A stretch of 64,000 nucleotides of DNA from Floricoccus tropicus (GCF_001832905.1 NZ_MKIR01000021.1:1-64000), one strand, 5' to 3'. Positions 9,408 through 18,574 are shown, counted from the first letter of the stretch. Numbers and translations are program-made. Notes: generated from the letters alone by a model not told the origin.

Positions 9408-10597
9408 TTTGTGCATCTTTGTCCGTCATATATTGATTTATTAAAATTACAAAAATAACTTATGGATATGCAAATAATGAAATATGGAAGCATATTGAAA
9501 CCAAAGGTCTCAGCTCCTATAAGCATTGGGGCAATTAAAGTATTTGAAGCACTTGAAAATACTGCAGCATAGCCAAGTGAGGCAGAAAAATAAAGCGGTA
9601 AACCAAATAAAGGAGCAAGCATAATCCCTAAACTAGTGCCTATTGAATATAGAGGTGTTACTTCACCCCCTTGATATCCGATAGAAAGGGTTAAAATCGT
9701 GAGTGCTGCTTTTAAGAGAAAATCATAGCTATATATTTGCTTTCCAGAAAAACTTAGATTTATCAGATTTGAACCAAGACCAGAGTATCGTCCTTGGTGT
9801 GCTAGAATGAGTATCAGAGATAGAATACTTCCCAATACAACTACACGGACCAAAGAATTAGGCAGTATTTTTGGAAATTCTTTTTTACTGGTAGACATTA
9901 AGGAAGAAAAACCAAGGCCTGCAATTCCGAAGATAATTGAAATAATACAAATACTAAGTATATTGGAAAATGAAAAATGAGGAAGGTTATCAATTATTGG
10001 GTTAAAAGTTTTAAGCCCAAAAAAACTAACCGTCTCCCTACTGGTATAAGCTGCAATGAGGCATGGGATTAAGGCTTGATAGTTGATTTTTCCAACTTCC
10101 ATTACTTCGACAGCAAAAATTGCTCCGGCAAGAGGAGTTTGAAACATTGCGGTAAATCCACTTGCAATACCAATACATATCAAATCTTTTTGTTTAAGCT
10201 TGGATTTGAAGAATTTGTTAATATTACTTGAGATAGTTGCTCCAATCTGCATGGATACGCCAGTTCGACCAGCGCTTCCTCCAAAGAGATGAGTGAGCCA
10301 AGTGCTAATCATAGCAAATGGTACTAATCGCAGAGGGATGTCTATATTGTCATCAAAAGCAGCATTGAAAATTAAGGTCATACCTTGTTTGATATTACCA
10401 CCATACTTTTGATAACAATAAACAATTACTAGACCAACAGGGGCAAGAAATGGAATTAGAAAATAAAAATGATCAATTCTAAAGTTAGTAATGTTTATTA
10501 AAATATTTGCGAATAAAGCATCAAAACAAGCAATGATGAATCCTATTGGTAGTGCAACAATGCTAAGAATAAAAAGATAGAAATATTTACTTTTCAT
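9386..10597 (-). CDS. CLC-F-like ion transporter paralogue lacking the gating glutamate
   Basis: 403 residues, about ten hydrophobic segments, CLC fold. It aligns without gaps to the neighbour at 10640-11830 over the first 120 residues. Both carry Met at position 73 (here QGMTLIF) where chloride-type CLCs have the ion-binding Ser of GSGIP; that change and GREGV in place of GREGP are known marks of CLC-F fluoride/proton antiporters. Here the gating Glu at 112 is replaced by Thr (GRTGVSMQ), a change that in studied CLC proteins abolishes proton coupling. It may be a passive anion path, a partner of the other copy in a heterodimer (CLCs are dimers), or partly decayed. No frameshift is present. 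It is 42 bases after its paralogue in the same operon. Confidence 0.8.
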   Translation of the reverse strand: MKSKYFYLFILSIVALPIGFIIACFDALFANILINITNFRIDHFYFLIPFLAPVGLVIVYCYQKYGGNIKQGMTLIFNAAFDDNIDIPLRLVPFAMISTWLTHLFGGSAGRTGVSMQIGATISSNINKFFKSKLKQKDLICIGIASGFTAMFQTPLAGAIFAVEVMEVGKINYQALIPCLIAAYTSRETVSFFGLKTFNPIIDNLPHFSFSNILSICIISIIFGIAGLGFSSLMSTSKKEFPKILPNSLVRVVVLGSILSLILILAHQGRYSGLGSNLINLSFSGKQIYSYDFLLKAALTILTLSIGYQGGEVTPLYSIGTSLGIMLAPLFGLPLYFSASLGYAAVFSSASNTLIAPMLIGAETFGFNMLPYFIICISISYFCNFNKSIYDGQRCTKKVESPN

Positions 10598-10639
10598 AAC
10601 CAGGTCCTTTTTGGCTTTAGAATCTATTTCTACACATTC

Positions 10640-11830
10640 TTAGATAACTTTTTGTGCACCATAGATTGATTTATTAAAGTTAAATGTATAACTTAAAGCA
10701 ATTGAAATTATAAAAAATGGAAGAGTATTAAAGCCGAATACTTCACACCCTATTAGGACAGGAGCTAAAAATGTATTAGTTGCACTAGAGAAAACTGATG
10801 CATATCCGAGAGCTGCGCTGAAGGCGACAGGAAGACCTAAAATTGGAGCCATAATTGCACCAAGACTTGCACCAATCGCAAATAGAGGGGTCACTTCTCC
10901 ACCTTGAAATCCAACAGATAAAGTTAAAATAGTAAGTAGGAGTTTAAGTATAAAATCAAAGCTATAGATTTTTTGTCCATCTAGGGCAATGCTTATTAGA
11001 TTAGTTCCTAAACCAGAATATCTTCCTTGAAAGAAGATAAACATCAGTACGGAAAGGATTACCCCGCCAACTGCAATCTTAGTTAAAGGGTTTGGGAAAA
11101 GTTTAGTCATCTTAGCTTTGGCAGTTCCTAGTAAATAAGAGAATAAAAATCCTGTTAGTCCAAACAATATTCCCAAAAAGGCTACTTTGAAAATATGAGT
11201 ATAATCATAGTTTGGAATATTATTTAAACTAAAAGCGAATTTCTCTAGCCCTAGAAAATTTGAAACAGAACTTGCTGTAAATGCTCCAATTAAGGCTGGG
11301 AGTAAAATTTTATAATTTAACTTACCAGCAATCATCACTTCAATGGCAAAGAAAGCAGCTGCGAGCGGGGTTTGAAATAGTCCACCGAAACCTGCTGCCA
11401 TACCTACAATTACCAAAGTCTGTTTATACTTTTTAAGTCCTAATAAATTTCCAAGATTATTAGAAATCGTTGCACCTAGTTGAACGGCGACTCCTTCACG
11501 ACCAGCACTTCCACCAAATAAGTGTGTTAACCATGTTGAGATAATTGAAAATGGGATTAATTTAGAAGGTATCACATCTTCGTTACCAAAACCAACATCA
11601 AAAACAAGTCCCATTCCTTTTGCAGCCTTTCCTGCAAACTTTTGATATGACCATGCTATAAATACACCAACTGGTGCTAAAAATGGGATTAAGTAGATGA
11701 AGTGCTCTGTTCTGAAATCAGATAACTTTAATAAAATAATTCCAAAGAAAGCATCGACCGCACCTGTTAATACTCCAATTATTGTTGCAAGCAAAGAAAG
11801 TATCAGAATTTCAGAATAATATTTTTTCAT
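10640..11830 (-). CDS. CLC-F type fluoride/proton antiporter
   Basis: 396 residues. CLC antiporter fold with GREGVAVQLG (gating Glu112), Met73 in KGMGLVF instead of the chloride-site Ser, and the later GGEVTPLFAIGASLG segment. These residues match the CLC-F subfamily that expels fluoride. Tandem clc genes behind a chorismate mutase gene occur in Streptococcus mutans, where they give fluoride resistance (recalled, not searched). The ATG overlaps the stop of the chorismate mutase gene as ATGA, so translation is coupled. I saw no fluoride riboswitch in the short region upstream of the operon. Confidence 0.85.
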   Translation of the reverse strand: MKKYYSEILILSLLATIIGVLTGAVDAFFGIILLKLSDFRTEHFIYLIPFLAPVGVFIAWSYQKFAGKAAKGMGLVFDVGFGNEDVIPSKLIPFSIISTWLTHLFGGSAGREGVAVQLGATISNNLGNLLGLKKYKQTLVIVGMAAGFGGLFQTPLAAAFFAIEVMIAGKLNYKILLPALIGAFTASSVSNFLGLEKFAFSLNNIPNYDYTHIFKVAFLGILFGLTGFLFSYLLGTAKAKMTKLFPNPLTKIAVGGVILSVLMFIFFQGRYSGLGTNLISIALDGQKIYSFDFILKLLLTILTLSVGFQGGEVTPLFAIGASLGAIMAPILGLPVAFSAALGYASVFSSATNTFLAPVLIGCEVFGFNTLPFFIISIALSYTFNFNKSIYGAQKVI

Positions 11831-12096
11831 TGTTCAAGCTCGATTTCTTGAAAGTTTCTAGAATTCTTCATTATATCTTGAAAGGTAGCTACAATTGAAT
11901 CTGCAAAAATAGGATTTTCAACCCTCTCTCTTGTTTTTTCAAGTACAATATTTTCACGTGAATTATCAAGGACCGGAAGATTATTTTCTTTTTTGTAGGC
12001 AATAACTTCTTGAACCAGTTTCATACGTTCTTCTAGTAATTCAATTATTTGTTTATCTACACCGTCAATCTGTTTGCGAGTTTCGTCTAAGTTCAT
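11827..12096 (-). CDS. Chorismate mutase, AroQ class
   Basis: 89 residues, a stand-alone AroQ domain. It rearranges chorismate to prephenate on the way to phenylalanine and tyrosine. Typical pattern: R7-K-Q-I-D-x-x-D-x-x-I-x-x-L-L-x-x-R-M near the start, K in AYKKENNLPVLDNSRE, and the final helix with Q (ATFQDIMKNSRNFQ). Ribosome site GGAGT before the ATG. First gene of a minus-strand operon with the two CLC genes, which it overlaps by 4 bases. Why an aromatic amino acid enzyme is coupled to ion transporters is unknown, but the pairing is conserved in streptococci. Confidence 0.9.
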   Translation of the reverse strand: MNLDETRKQIDGVDKQIIELLEERMKLVQEVIAYKKENNLPVLDNSRENIVLEKTRERVENPIFADSIVATFQDIMKNSRNFQEIELEQ

Positions 12097-12114
12097 ATAA
12101 AAAACACTCCTTTT

Positions 12115-12145
12115 TTGCTATAATATATCTAATACATTATAACAA
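12115..12145. promoter_or_regulatory. Overlapping divergent promoters
   Basis: Plus strand: TTGCTA (12115-12120), 17 bases, TATAAC (12138-12143), for the methionine sulfoxide reductase and dnaX. Minus strand: TTGTTA (12145-12140), 17 bases, TATAGC (12122-12117), for the chorismate mutase operon. The -35 of each promoter overlaps the -10 of the other, so only one polymerase can sit here at a time. Confidence 0.7.
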
Positions 12146-12169
12146 ATTTGATAGTAGTGGTGAGAAAAT

Positions 12170-12664
12170 ATGAATAAAAAAATCGATAATTATAAAATAA
12201 TGCTAGCTCAATTAGAAGCACTGATTTCAGGTGATGAAAATAACGTCCTGTCTAATTTATCTAATGCATCTGCTTTACTTATGACTACTCTGCCAGAAAG
12301 TGTTTATACAGGCTTTTATCTTTTTGATGGAGAAAAACTGGTTTTGGGACCATTTCAAGGTGGTATCTCTTGTGTAAATATTGAGTTAGGTAAAGGTGTT
12401 TGTGGTGAAAGTGCTGAGAAGGAACAAACAATAATTGTTGATGATGTCACTAAACATAAAAATTATATCGCCTGTGATTCTAAAGCTCGTTCAGAAATCG
12501 TGGTACCAATGATAAAAAATGGTAGTCTTTTGGGTGTACTTGACCTTGATTCAATCAATGTTGCTGACTATGATGAGATTGATAAAGAATATTTGGAAAA
12601 ATTTGTTGAAATATTAATTGAAAAAACAGAATGGAAATTCTCTCAATTTGAGGTAGAAAAATAA
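12170..12664 (+). CDS. msrC: Free methionine (R)-sulfoxide reductase, GAF domain
   Basis: 164 residues, a single GAF domain. It reduces free L-methionine-R-sulfoxide in the cytoplasm. The three cysteines of this family are present: Cys68 ([11 protein letters not shown]), Cys78 (GKGVCGESA, resolving) and Cys102 ([15 protein letters not shown]). Ribosome site GGTGAG before ATG 12170. It overlaps dnaX by one base (TAATG), an arrangement shared with other Streptococcaceae. Assignment is by cysteine pattern; other GAF proteins lack all three. Confidence 0.9.
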   Translation: MNKKIDNYKIMLAQLEALISGDENNVLSNLSNASALLMTTLPESVYTGFYLFDGEKLVLGPFQGGISCVNIELGKGVCGESAEKEQTIIVDDVTKHKNYIACDSKARSEIVVPMIKNGSLLGVLDLDSINVADYDEIDKEYLEKFVEILIEKTEWKFSQFEVEK

Positions 12665-14358
12665 TGAGTTATCAAGCTTTATATAGGAAATATAGGTCGC
12701 AACGTTTTGACCAAATGGTCGGTCAAGAAGTAGTATCGACCACTTTAAAAAATGCAGTAATAAATAACCAGATAAGTCATGCTTATCTTTTTTCAGGGCC
12801 TCGTGGAACAGGTAAGACAAGTGCAGCAAAGATATTTGCTAAGGCAATTAACTGTCCTAATCAAGTGGATGGAGAGCCTTGTAATGAGTGTTTTATCTGT
12901 GAGTCAATCTCTAAGGGTAATTTAGATGATGTAATTGAACTTGATGCAGCAAGTAATAATGGTGTCGATGAGATTCGTGAAATTCGTGATAAATCAACAT
13001 ATGCGCCAAGTGTTGCTAAATATAAAATTTATATCATTGACGAAGTTCATATGCTTTCAACAGGTGCCTTTAATGCGCTTTTGAAAACTTTGGAAGAACC
13101 GACAGAGAATGTTGTATTTATTCTTGCAACAACTGAATTGCAGAAAATTCCAGCTACCATTCTTTCTCGTGTTCAACGTTTTGAATTTAAGTCAATTACA
13201 ACGCCAGCTATTGAGAAACATTTGGCAGAGGTACTTGATGATGAAACAGTAGAATATGATGAAGAAGCTCTTGATGTAATTGCCAAGTCAGCAGAAGGTG
13301 GAATGCGTGATGCACTTTCAACACTTGACCAAGCCTTAAGTCTTTCTGATGGTAAAGTTACTTTGGAAGATGCTCTCTTGGTAACAGGTAGTATTAGTAG
13401 TCAGGCAATGGATGCTTATGTGTCGGCCATCATTAACTTTGATACTGACAATGCTCTGGCAGAGCTTGATGTTTTATTTGATCAGGGTAAAAATATGCTT
13501 CGTTTTACTGAAGACCTAATGTTTGCCTTACGTGATTTACTTTTAAGAGATGACTTAGAAGTGGATAAAAATTTAATTTTTGATTGGATTGATATAGCAA
13601 GCGATAGCATGCAGACTCTTAAATCTTCTGCTCAAACTAAAATTATCGCTGATGTTATGACAATTAAGATGACAAATACTAGATCGAGCCAAGTTCAAAC
13701 GGGAGCTAGTGTTGTAGAAATCCCAGCTAATGTTGAAAGTGAAATTGCTAATCTTCGAGATCAAGTGCGAGAATTAGAAAAAATGATAAATAATGCTAGT
13801 TTGAACATGGTGTCTACTGATTCTAATGGGAATAGTAGTAATAATGGTAGTTCGGTGAAAACTAGTGCTTATTATAGTCGTGAACGTGTCTTTAAGGTGC
13901 TTGGAGAAGCAACTAATGAGGATCGATTATCAATGATTAATGCTTGGGATGAGTTGGTTGCACACTTTACTAGGCCAAGTGAACAGGCTTTACTCAATAA
14001 TACAAGTCCAGTAGCAGCAAGTAAGAATTTTGTTGTTGTGACTTTTGGTCATGAAAATCTTGCAAGAAAGATTATGTCTAATAAGACACTGCTTGCTCAA
14101 GTAGGTAATCATTTAAGTAATATCATTGGAATGTCTCCTGAAATGATTGCTTTATCAGAAAATGATTGGCAGGAACTACGTAGTGAATATGTAGCTAATC
14201 GAAAAAAACAAGCGCGCGTGGGTGGGGATGAACAATCAAATGAAACACGTAACGAATCATCAGATAGTACTCTTGTAGATGATGACTCAAATAATGATTC
14301 AGAGATATTAGAATTTAAGAATCTTTTAGCAGATAAGATTACAGAAATTGCTGATTAA
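12664..14358 (+). CDS. dnaX: DNA polymerase III subunit gamma/tau
   Basis: 564 residues. Clamp-loader ATPase of the replisome. Walker A GPRGTGKTS (about residues 44-52), zinc-binding cysteines in CPNQVDGEPCNECFIC, Walker B IIDEVHML, sensor 1 ATTELQKIP and the Arg finger region ILSRVQRFEF. Domain III runs to about residue 365; then a linker and a C-terminal tau part. Codons 513-515 (CGA AAA AAA) form a run of seven A; a -1 slip there would meet a TGA at 14229-14231, giving a product of about 522 residues. See findings. Confidence 0.97.
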   Translation: MSYQALYRKYRSQRFDQMVGQEVVSTTLKNAVINNQISHAYLFSGPRGTGKTSAAKIFAKAINCPNQVDGEPCNECFICESISKGNLDDVIELDAASNNGVDEIREIRDKSTYAPSVAKYKIYIIDEVHMLSTGAFNALLKTLEEPTENVVFILATTELQKIPATILSRVQRFEFKSITTPAIEKHLAEVLDDETVEYDEEALDVIAKSAEGGMRDALSTLDQALSLSDGKVTLEDALLVTGSISSQAMDAYVSAIINFDTDNALAELDVLFDQGKNMLRFTEDLMFALRDLLLRDDLEVDKNLIFDWIDIASDSMQTLKSSAQTKIIADVMTIKMTNTRSSQVQTGASVVEIPANVESEIANLRDQVRELEKMINNASLNMVSTDSNGNSSNNGSSVKTSAYYSRERVFKVLGEATNEDRLSMINAWDELVAHFTRPSEQALLNNTSPVAASKNFVVVTFGHENLARKIMSNKTLLAQVGNHLSNIIGMSPEMIALSENDWQELRSEYVANRKKQARVGGDEQSNETRNESSDSTLVDDDSNNDSEILEFKNLLADKITEIAD

Positions 14359-14361
14359 TCA

Positions 14362-14391
14362 AAAAAACTTCCAACTACGGAAGTTTTTTTT
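14362..14391. terminator. Bidirectional terminator after dnaX
   Basis: Stem AACTTCC / GGAAGTT flanked by an A-run and a T-run, four bases after the dnaX stop and just beyond the end of the minus-strand DUF2316 gene. Confidence 0.85.
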
Positions 14392-14396
14392 GATAT

Positions 14397-14696
14397 TTAG
14401 CCAATTTTCATTTTATCAATACGACTTGAATTTAAGAACCAGTACTGATGATAATCACCTCTTAGCGCTTTAAATTCAATAGGAACATCCCCATTTTCTC
14501 TAATTTTTTCTTCAAGATATTCTTTTAATACCCAAGGATCTTCAATATAAATTGCATCAAGATTTAATGTATTTTCGATTATTTCTGGTGTAGTATTCAG
14601 GTCTTCAGCTATTCTTTCAACTGTTAGACCAGAAAGTGTTAAATTATCTTGGAACTCTTTTTTAGTTTCAATTGTTTGTGAACGTGTTAATGACAT
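14397..14696 (-). CDS. DUF2316 family protein
   Basis: 99 residues. The order MSLTRSQTIETKKEF... GLTVERIAEDLNTTPEIIENTL... EDPWVLKEYLEEKI... LRGDYHQYWFLNSSRID matches the DUF2316 family of lactic acid bacteria. The middle looks like a helix-turn-helix (ERIAEDLNTTPEIIENTL), so a DNA-binding role is possible but unproven. The second ATG (14696) is preferred: a GAGG ribosome site sits 8 bases before it, while the first (14714) has none. Confidence 0.75.
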   Translation of the reverse strand: MSLTRSQTIETKKEFQDNLTLSGLTVERIAEDLNTTPEIIENTLNLDAIYIEDPWVLKEYLEEKIRENGDVPIEFKALRGDYHQYWFLNSSRIDKMKIG

Positions 14697-14822
14697 ACTT
14701 ATTACCTCATACATTCTTTTAAATCAAATAGTTGTAATTTAAACTATATAAAGATAATATACCCTGATCAGTTGATTGTCAAATTAAAAGTTTTAATTAC
14801 AAGTGTTTTGCTGTATATATTA

Positions 14823-14857
14823 AAAAAGAGGACTCTCCTGTTAGAAGTCCTCTTTTT
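14823..14857 (-). terminator. Terminator of the amino acid transporter operon
   Basis: 12-bp stem AAAAAGAGGACT / AGTCCTCTTTTT (14823-14834 with 14846-14857), ten bases beyond the stop of the ATPase gene. Confidence 0.85.
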
Positions 14858-14866
14858 GTATTAATT

Positions 14867-15604
14867 TTAACGTAGATAACGTTGTAAAAATTCTCGTGTT
14901 CTTTCTTCTTTAGGATTAACAAATAGTTGTTCAGGGCTACCTTCTTCAGCAATTACTCCTTTATCCATGAAGATAACACGGTCTGATACTTCACGTGCAA
15001 ACTCCATTTCATGGGTTACAATTACCATAGTAAGACCAGATTTAGCAACTTCATTCATGATATTTAAAACTTCACCTACCATCTCTGGGTCAAGTGCACT
15101 AGTTGGTTCATCAAATAATATTACTTCAGGATTCATAGATAGAGCACGTGCAATAGCTACACGTTGTTTTTGTCCACCTGATAATTGTCTTGGTCGTGCT
15201 TGTACAAAGCTGGCCATACCAACTTTTGTAAGGTTTTCAAGGGCAATTTTTTCAGCTTCAGCACGTTCTCTTTTAAGAACAGTAGTTTGGGCAACGATTA
15301 AGTTTTCTAAAACATTTAGGTTTTCAAAAAGATTGAATGATTGGAATACCATTCCTAGATGAGTACGATATTTAGGTAAGTCATATCCCTTTTGGAGAAC
15401 ATTTTCTCCGTGGTAGAGAATCTCTCCTCCAGTTGGAATCTCAAGTAAATTGATGGATCTTAAGAGAGTTGATTTACCACTTCCTGAGCTTCCGATGATT
15501 GAAATGACTTCACCTTTATGAATATCCATGTTGATATCTTTAAGTACCTCATTAGAACCAAAAGATTTTTTAAGATGTTTAATTTCTAATATTTTTTCTG
15601 CCAT
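14867..15604 (-). CDS. Polar amino acid ABC transporter, ATP-binding protein
   Basis: 245 residues. Walker [11 protein letters not shown]-loop [10 protein letters not shown], signature LSGGQKQR, Walker B VILFDEP, D-loop SALDPE and H-loop VTHE are all intact. It powers uptake by the fused binding-protein/permease encoded just upstream, whose stop overlaps this ATG by one base. General similarity is to GlnQ/ArtP-type ATPases, which do not reveal the substrate. The riboswitch upstream of the operon points to lysine. Confidence 0.93.
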   Translation of the reverse strand: MAEKILEIKHLKKSFGSNEVLKDINMDIHKGEVISIIGSSGSGKSTLLRSINLLEIPTGGEILYHGENVLQKGYDLPKYRTHLGMVFQSFNLFENLNVLENLIVAQTTVLKRERAEAEKIALENLTKVGMASFVQARPRQLSGGQKQRVAIARALSMNPEVILFDEPTSALDPEMVGEVLNIMNEVAKSGLTMVIVTHEMEFAREVSDRVIFMDKGVIAEEGSPEQLFVNPKEERTREFLQRYLR

Positions 15605-17166
15605 TACTTTTTAACCTCCGCTTTAACCTGCATTTGATTTGCGCCTGTTGTGTGTGTATCAGTATCTAGTTTCTTCTCAACGAAGCGAAGAATACGTGTA
15701 ACTGTAAATGTTAGAACGAAGTAGATTACTGAGATGATAGCGAAAGTTTGGAAGTATTGATAGTTTTGTTGGGCAACTGTGTTACCTTCAAAGAATAACT
15801 CGCTAACTGAGATTACATTCAATACTGATGTATCTTTAATGTTGATGACGAACTCGTTACCAGTAGCAGGCAAGATATTACGAACAACTTGCGGTAGAAC
15901 GATTTTACGCATAGTTTGACCGTGATTCATACCCAGCGCGCTAGCAGCTTCGAATTGACCTTTGTCAACGGCAAGAATACCACCACGGACAATTTCACTC
16001 ATATAAGCACCAGTATTGATTGAAACGATAATTAAACCGGCAAGAGTTCTGTCCATATTAATTCCAAAGGCCTGTGCAGTACCATAGTAAAGAACCATAG
16101 CCTGTACAATCATTGGAGTTCCACGGAAGATTTCAATATAGGCATTCAAGAACCAACCAAATGCTTTTTGAAACCAAGCAAGTACAGTATTTGCTGCCTT
16201 TGGAGCGGTACGGAAGACACCAATTAAGAGACCAATGATAGTACCGATAATAGTACCAATTAGTGAAATATAAAGAGTAACACCAGCAGCACGTAGGAAT
16301 TCAGGACCATTTTCTTTGGCGATATTTAAAACTTGATTCCACCAACCAACTTTTTTATCTGGATGATCTTGTAAGGCAGTCATTTCATCCATGATCTTTG
16401 TTTGATCTTCTTCAGAAATAGTAGATAGAACCTCGTTGATAACAGGTAGGTTCTTATCACCTTTTCTTACCCCAACAGCAGTCTGGGTATCTTCAGGATT
16501 AGTCTTAAAACCATCACCATCCTTGAATTGAATCATCTTAAATGAATCATTGGCAGCTTGAGCAGTAATACCTTCGGGACGTTCACCAACATATCCATCA
16601 ATTGTTTTAGATTGAAGAGCGACACGCATGGCCGAAAAATCCGACATGGCTTGTTCTTGTTTTACATCTGGAATTTGAGGAATCAAATCATAATGGAAGG
16701 TACCTTGTTGTGCTGTAATCTTTGCATCTTTAAAATCAGATAATTTAGTTGCATCAGCATATTTACCATCTTTATTCACAACAATAACAAGATGGCTTGT
16801 ATAATAGTTATCTGAGAAATCAATCTGCTGACGTCTTTCAGCAGTTGGACTCATTCCTGCGATAATTGCATCGATTTTACCAGATGTGAGTGCAGGGACA
16901 AGACCATCCCACTTAGTTTTAACGACAACAAGCTTTTTATCAAGCTTTTCAGCTATTTTCTTTGCAATTTGTACATCATAACCATTAGCATATTGTTCTG
17001 AGCCATCTATTTTCACAGCTCCATTAGCATCAGTTTTTTGTGTCCAGTTGAAAGGTGGATAACCTGCCTCCATACCCACACGGAATTCACCTTGATCAGC
17101 TTGTGCACTTGCTACAAATGCAAAGACCGAAAGAAGTGGTAGCAAGAATGCTAGTAATTTTTTCAT
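15604..17166 (-). CDS. Fused substrate-binding/permease ABC protein, probably for lysine
   Basis: 520 residues. A signal peptide ([23 protein letters not shown]) is followed by one periplasmic-type binding domain (about residues 25-255: [48 protein letters not shown]) and a permease domain with about five membrane segments and the EAA loop [21 protein letters not shown]. By family it would be called GlnP-like, but lactococcal GlnP has two binding domains and this has one. The leader holds a lysine riboswitch plus terminator, so lysine or another basic amino acid is the likely substrate. Start at 17166 chosen because AGGAG lies 7 bases upstream; an upstream in-frame ATG at 17232 falls inside the riboswitch terminator. 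Confidence 0.9.
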   Translation of the reverse strand: MKKLLAFLLPLLSVFAFVASAQADQGEFRVGMEAGYPPFNWTQKTDANGAVKIDGSEQYANGYDVQIAKKIAEKLDKKLVVVKTKWDGLVPALTSGKIDAIIAGMSPTAERRQQIDFSDNYYTSHLVIVVNKDGKYADATKLSDFKDAKITAQQGTFHYDLIPQIPDVKQEQAMSDFSAMRVALQSKTIDGYVGERPEGITAQAANDSFKMIQFKDGDGFKTNPEDTQTAVGVRKGDKNLPVINEVLSTISEEDQTKIMDEMTALQDHPDKKVGWWNQVLNIAKENGPEFLRAAGVTLYISLIGTIIGTIIGLLIGVFRTAPKAANTVLAWFQKAFGWFLNAYIEIFRGTPMIVQAMVLYYGTAQAFGINMDRTLAGLIIVSINTGAYMSEIVRGGILAVDKGQFEAASALGMNHGQTMRKIVLPQVVRNILPATGNEFVINIKDTSVLNVISVSELFFEGNTVAQQNYQYFQTFAIISVIYFVLTFTVTRILRFVEKKLDTDTHTTGANQMQVKAEVKK

Positions 17167-17200
17167 CACATCTCCTAAAAATAAAATTTTATTTTTAAAT

Positions 17201-17236
17201 AAAAATAGAAAAATCCCCTTGTATATATGCAAGAGG
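17201..17236 (-). terminator. Riboswitch-controlled terminator in the transporter leader
   Basis: On the minus strand, CCTCTTG / CAAGGGG stem (17236-17230 with 17221-17215, one U-G pair) followed by a U-rich run, 35-70 bases before the start codon. It is the expression platform of the lysine riboswitch: ligand binding should favour this terminator. Confidence 0.8.
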
Positions 17237-17253
17237 ATAGATAATTGGTATGT

Positions 17254-17435
17254 TTTAAGTAAAGCTCAACTTTATTATAGAAAACTATAACAAAGACAGT
17301 TCGAATGCTATTTACATACGACCCAAAACCTAGTACAAGTGGATACTAAATTTTTCGGCATCTTTTCCTAGTCCCACGTCAATGTTCCACGAAACTCAAT
17401 GGGGTTAATAAAAGATGCAACCTCTATACTCTATT
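17254..17435 (-). ncRNA. Lysine riboswitch (L-box)
   Basis: Read 5' to 3' on the minus strand: AGAGGUUGCAUCUUUU opens helix P2, closed by AAAAGAUGC directly before the conserved CCGAA; an 11-bp hairpin AAAAUUUAGUA / UACUAGGUUUU follows, then GGGUCGUAUGU-AAAUA-GCAUUCGAACUGUC matching the conserved P4 region, then a P5 hairpin CUUUGUUAUAG / CUAUAAUAAAG and a partial P1 partner GAGCUUUAC. The order and the conserved AGAGG, GCCGAA and CUGUC elements match the known lysine element of Bacillus lysC. It lies between a promoter and a terminator ahead of the ABC transporter. Confidence 0.85.
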
Positions 17436-17454
17436 AATATTTAATTTACACTTG

Positions 17455-17483
17455 ATTCTAGCATTATTTTTTTTATAAGTAAA
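17455..17483 (-). promoter_or_regulatory. Promoter of the riboswitch-transporter transcript
   Basis: Minus strand TTTACT (17483-17478), 17-base spacer, TAGAAT (17460-17455). The predicted start is about 10 bases before the riboswitch. Confidence 0.6.
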
Positions 17484-17582
17484 GGAGAGGCTTTTAAGAT
17501 TGTGAATTAAAATTTTTAATAGATATTAAGTGAAGTCTTTGTTATAATGATTTTGAATTAATATAAATAGATTGGAAAATAT

Positions 17583-18416
17583 ATGATTGAAATAATTAAA
17601 GCGATATTTCTTGGTATCGTTGAAGGTATAACTGAATGGCTACCAATTTCAAGTACTGGTCACTTGATTTTAGTTGACGAGTTTCTTAAATTAAAAGGTA
17701 GCCCGGCATTCATCTCAATGTTTAATGTGGTAATTCAACTTGGAGCTATTATGGCAGTAGTTGTAATATACTTTGATAAACTTAACCCTTTTGATAAGAA
17801 TAAAACTGGGAAAGAAAAAAGAAATACATGGCGTTTATGGACAAAAGTAGTAATTGCATCTTTACCAGCAGCAGTTATTGGTTTGAAATTTGACGATTGG
17901 TTTGAAGATCACTTTTATAACTTTGTAAGTGTTGCCTTAATGCTAATTATTTATGGTTTTGCTTTCATATTTGTAGAAAAATGGGCAGAAGAAAAAACTC
18001 CAACTGTAACAAGCCTAAATAAGATGTCATATTCTTTTGCTTTTGGTATTGGTATGTTTCAGCTTTTAAGTTTAATGCCAGGAACTAGCCGAAGTGGTGT
18101 TACTATTTTAGGGGCAATTATTTTAGGTGCTAGCCGTTATGTAGCAGCAGAGTTTACTTTCTTCTTAGGAATACCTGTAATGTTTGGTGCTAGTGGCTGG
18201 AAAATCTTCAAGTTTATTAGAGCAGGAGAAGCTTTATCTACACAGGAATTTTTCGTATTACTAGTTGCATCTTTAACAGCATTCTTCGTATCAATTTTTG
18301 TAATTAAATTCTTGATGGATTACATTAAGAAACATGATTTTACAATCTTTGGTAAATATAGAATTGTACTTGGTACTATCTTACTAATATACGCAGCGAT
18401 TAAATTTATCTTTTAA
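17583..18416 (+). CDS. uppP: Undecaprenyl-diphosphate phosphatase
   Basis: 277 residues, integral membrane, BacA/UppP family. It removes one phosphate from undecaprenyl diphosphate so the lipid carrier for wall synthesis can be reused; excess gives bacitracin resistance. Both family signatures are intact: [15 protein letters not shown] (Glu14, Glu18, Ser23-Ser24-Thr25) and MPGTSRSG (Arg170). A TATAAT at 17543-17548 is the likely -10; the ribosome site before ATG 17583 is weak. The gene stands alone with its own terminator. Confidence 0.96.
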   Translation: MIEIIKAIFLGIVEGITEWLPISSTGHLILVDEFLKLKGSPAFISMFNVVIQLGAIMAVVVIYFDKLNPFDKNKTGKEKRNTWRLWTKVVIASLPAAVIGLKFDDWFEDHFYNFVSVALMLIIYGFAFIFVEKWAEEKTPTVTSLNKMSYSFAFGIGMFQLLSLMPGTSRSGVTILGAIILGASRYVAAEFTFFLGIPVMFGASGWKIFKFIRAGEALSTQEFFVLLVASLTAFFVSIFVIKFLMDYIKKHDFTIFGKYRIVLGTILLIYAAIKFIF

Positions 18417-18435
18417 TCTTTTCAAAAAAAGCTTT

Positions 18436-18464
18436 AAACCCTATTTCTTTTGGATAGGGTTTTT
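18436..18464 (+). terminator. Terminator of uppP
   Basis: Stem AAACCCTAT / ATAGGGTTT (18436-18444 with 18454-18462) and T-run, 19 bases after the uppP stop. Confidence 0.85.
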
Positions 18465-18499
18465 AGATTGAAATTATTTTCTATTATTGAATTTATTAC

Positions 18500-18528
18500 T
18501 TGATGAGCCTTGAATATTTTGCTATAAT
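18500..18528 (+). promoter_or_regulatory. Promoter of rpsF-ssb-rpsR
   Basis: TTGATG, 17 bases, TATAAT, with an extended -10 TG (TGCTATAAT). A strong promoter as expected for a ribosomal protein operon. Confidence 0.85.
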
Positions 18529-18553
18529 AGGTTCTTGTGAGTATACCTCACTT

Positions 18554-18574
18554 ACGTCCTAGTGAGTAGGACGT
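18554..18574 (+). promoter_or_regulatory. Stem-loop in the rpsF leader, candidate S6:S18 control element
   Basis: ACGTCCT / AGGACGT 7-bp stem with a 7-base loop, between the promoter and the ribosome site. Leaders of rpsF operons often carry a structure bound by the S6:S18 complex. I cannot confirm the conserved motif of that family here, so the assignment is by position and folding only. Confidence 0.5.

Noticed and set aside
11830-12170. Fluoride riboswitch ahead of the CLC operon
   Set aside because: The 73-base intergenic region holds only two overlapping promoters; no room for or trace of the crcB motif.
17166-17232. Longer start of the binding-protein/permease gene at 17232
   Set aside because: The extra 22 residues would be read through the riboswitch terminator; ATG 17166 has an AGGAG site and a normal signal peptide.
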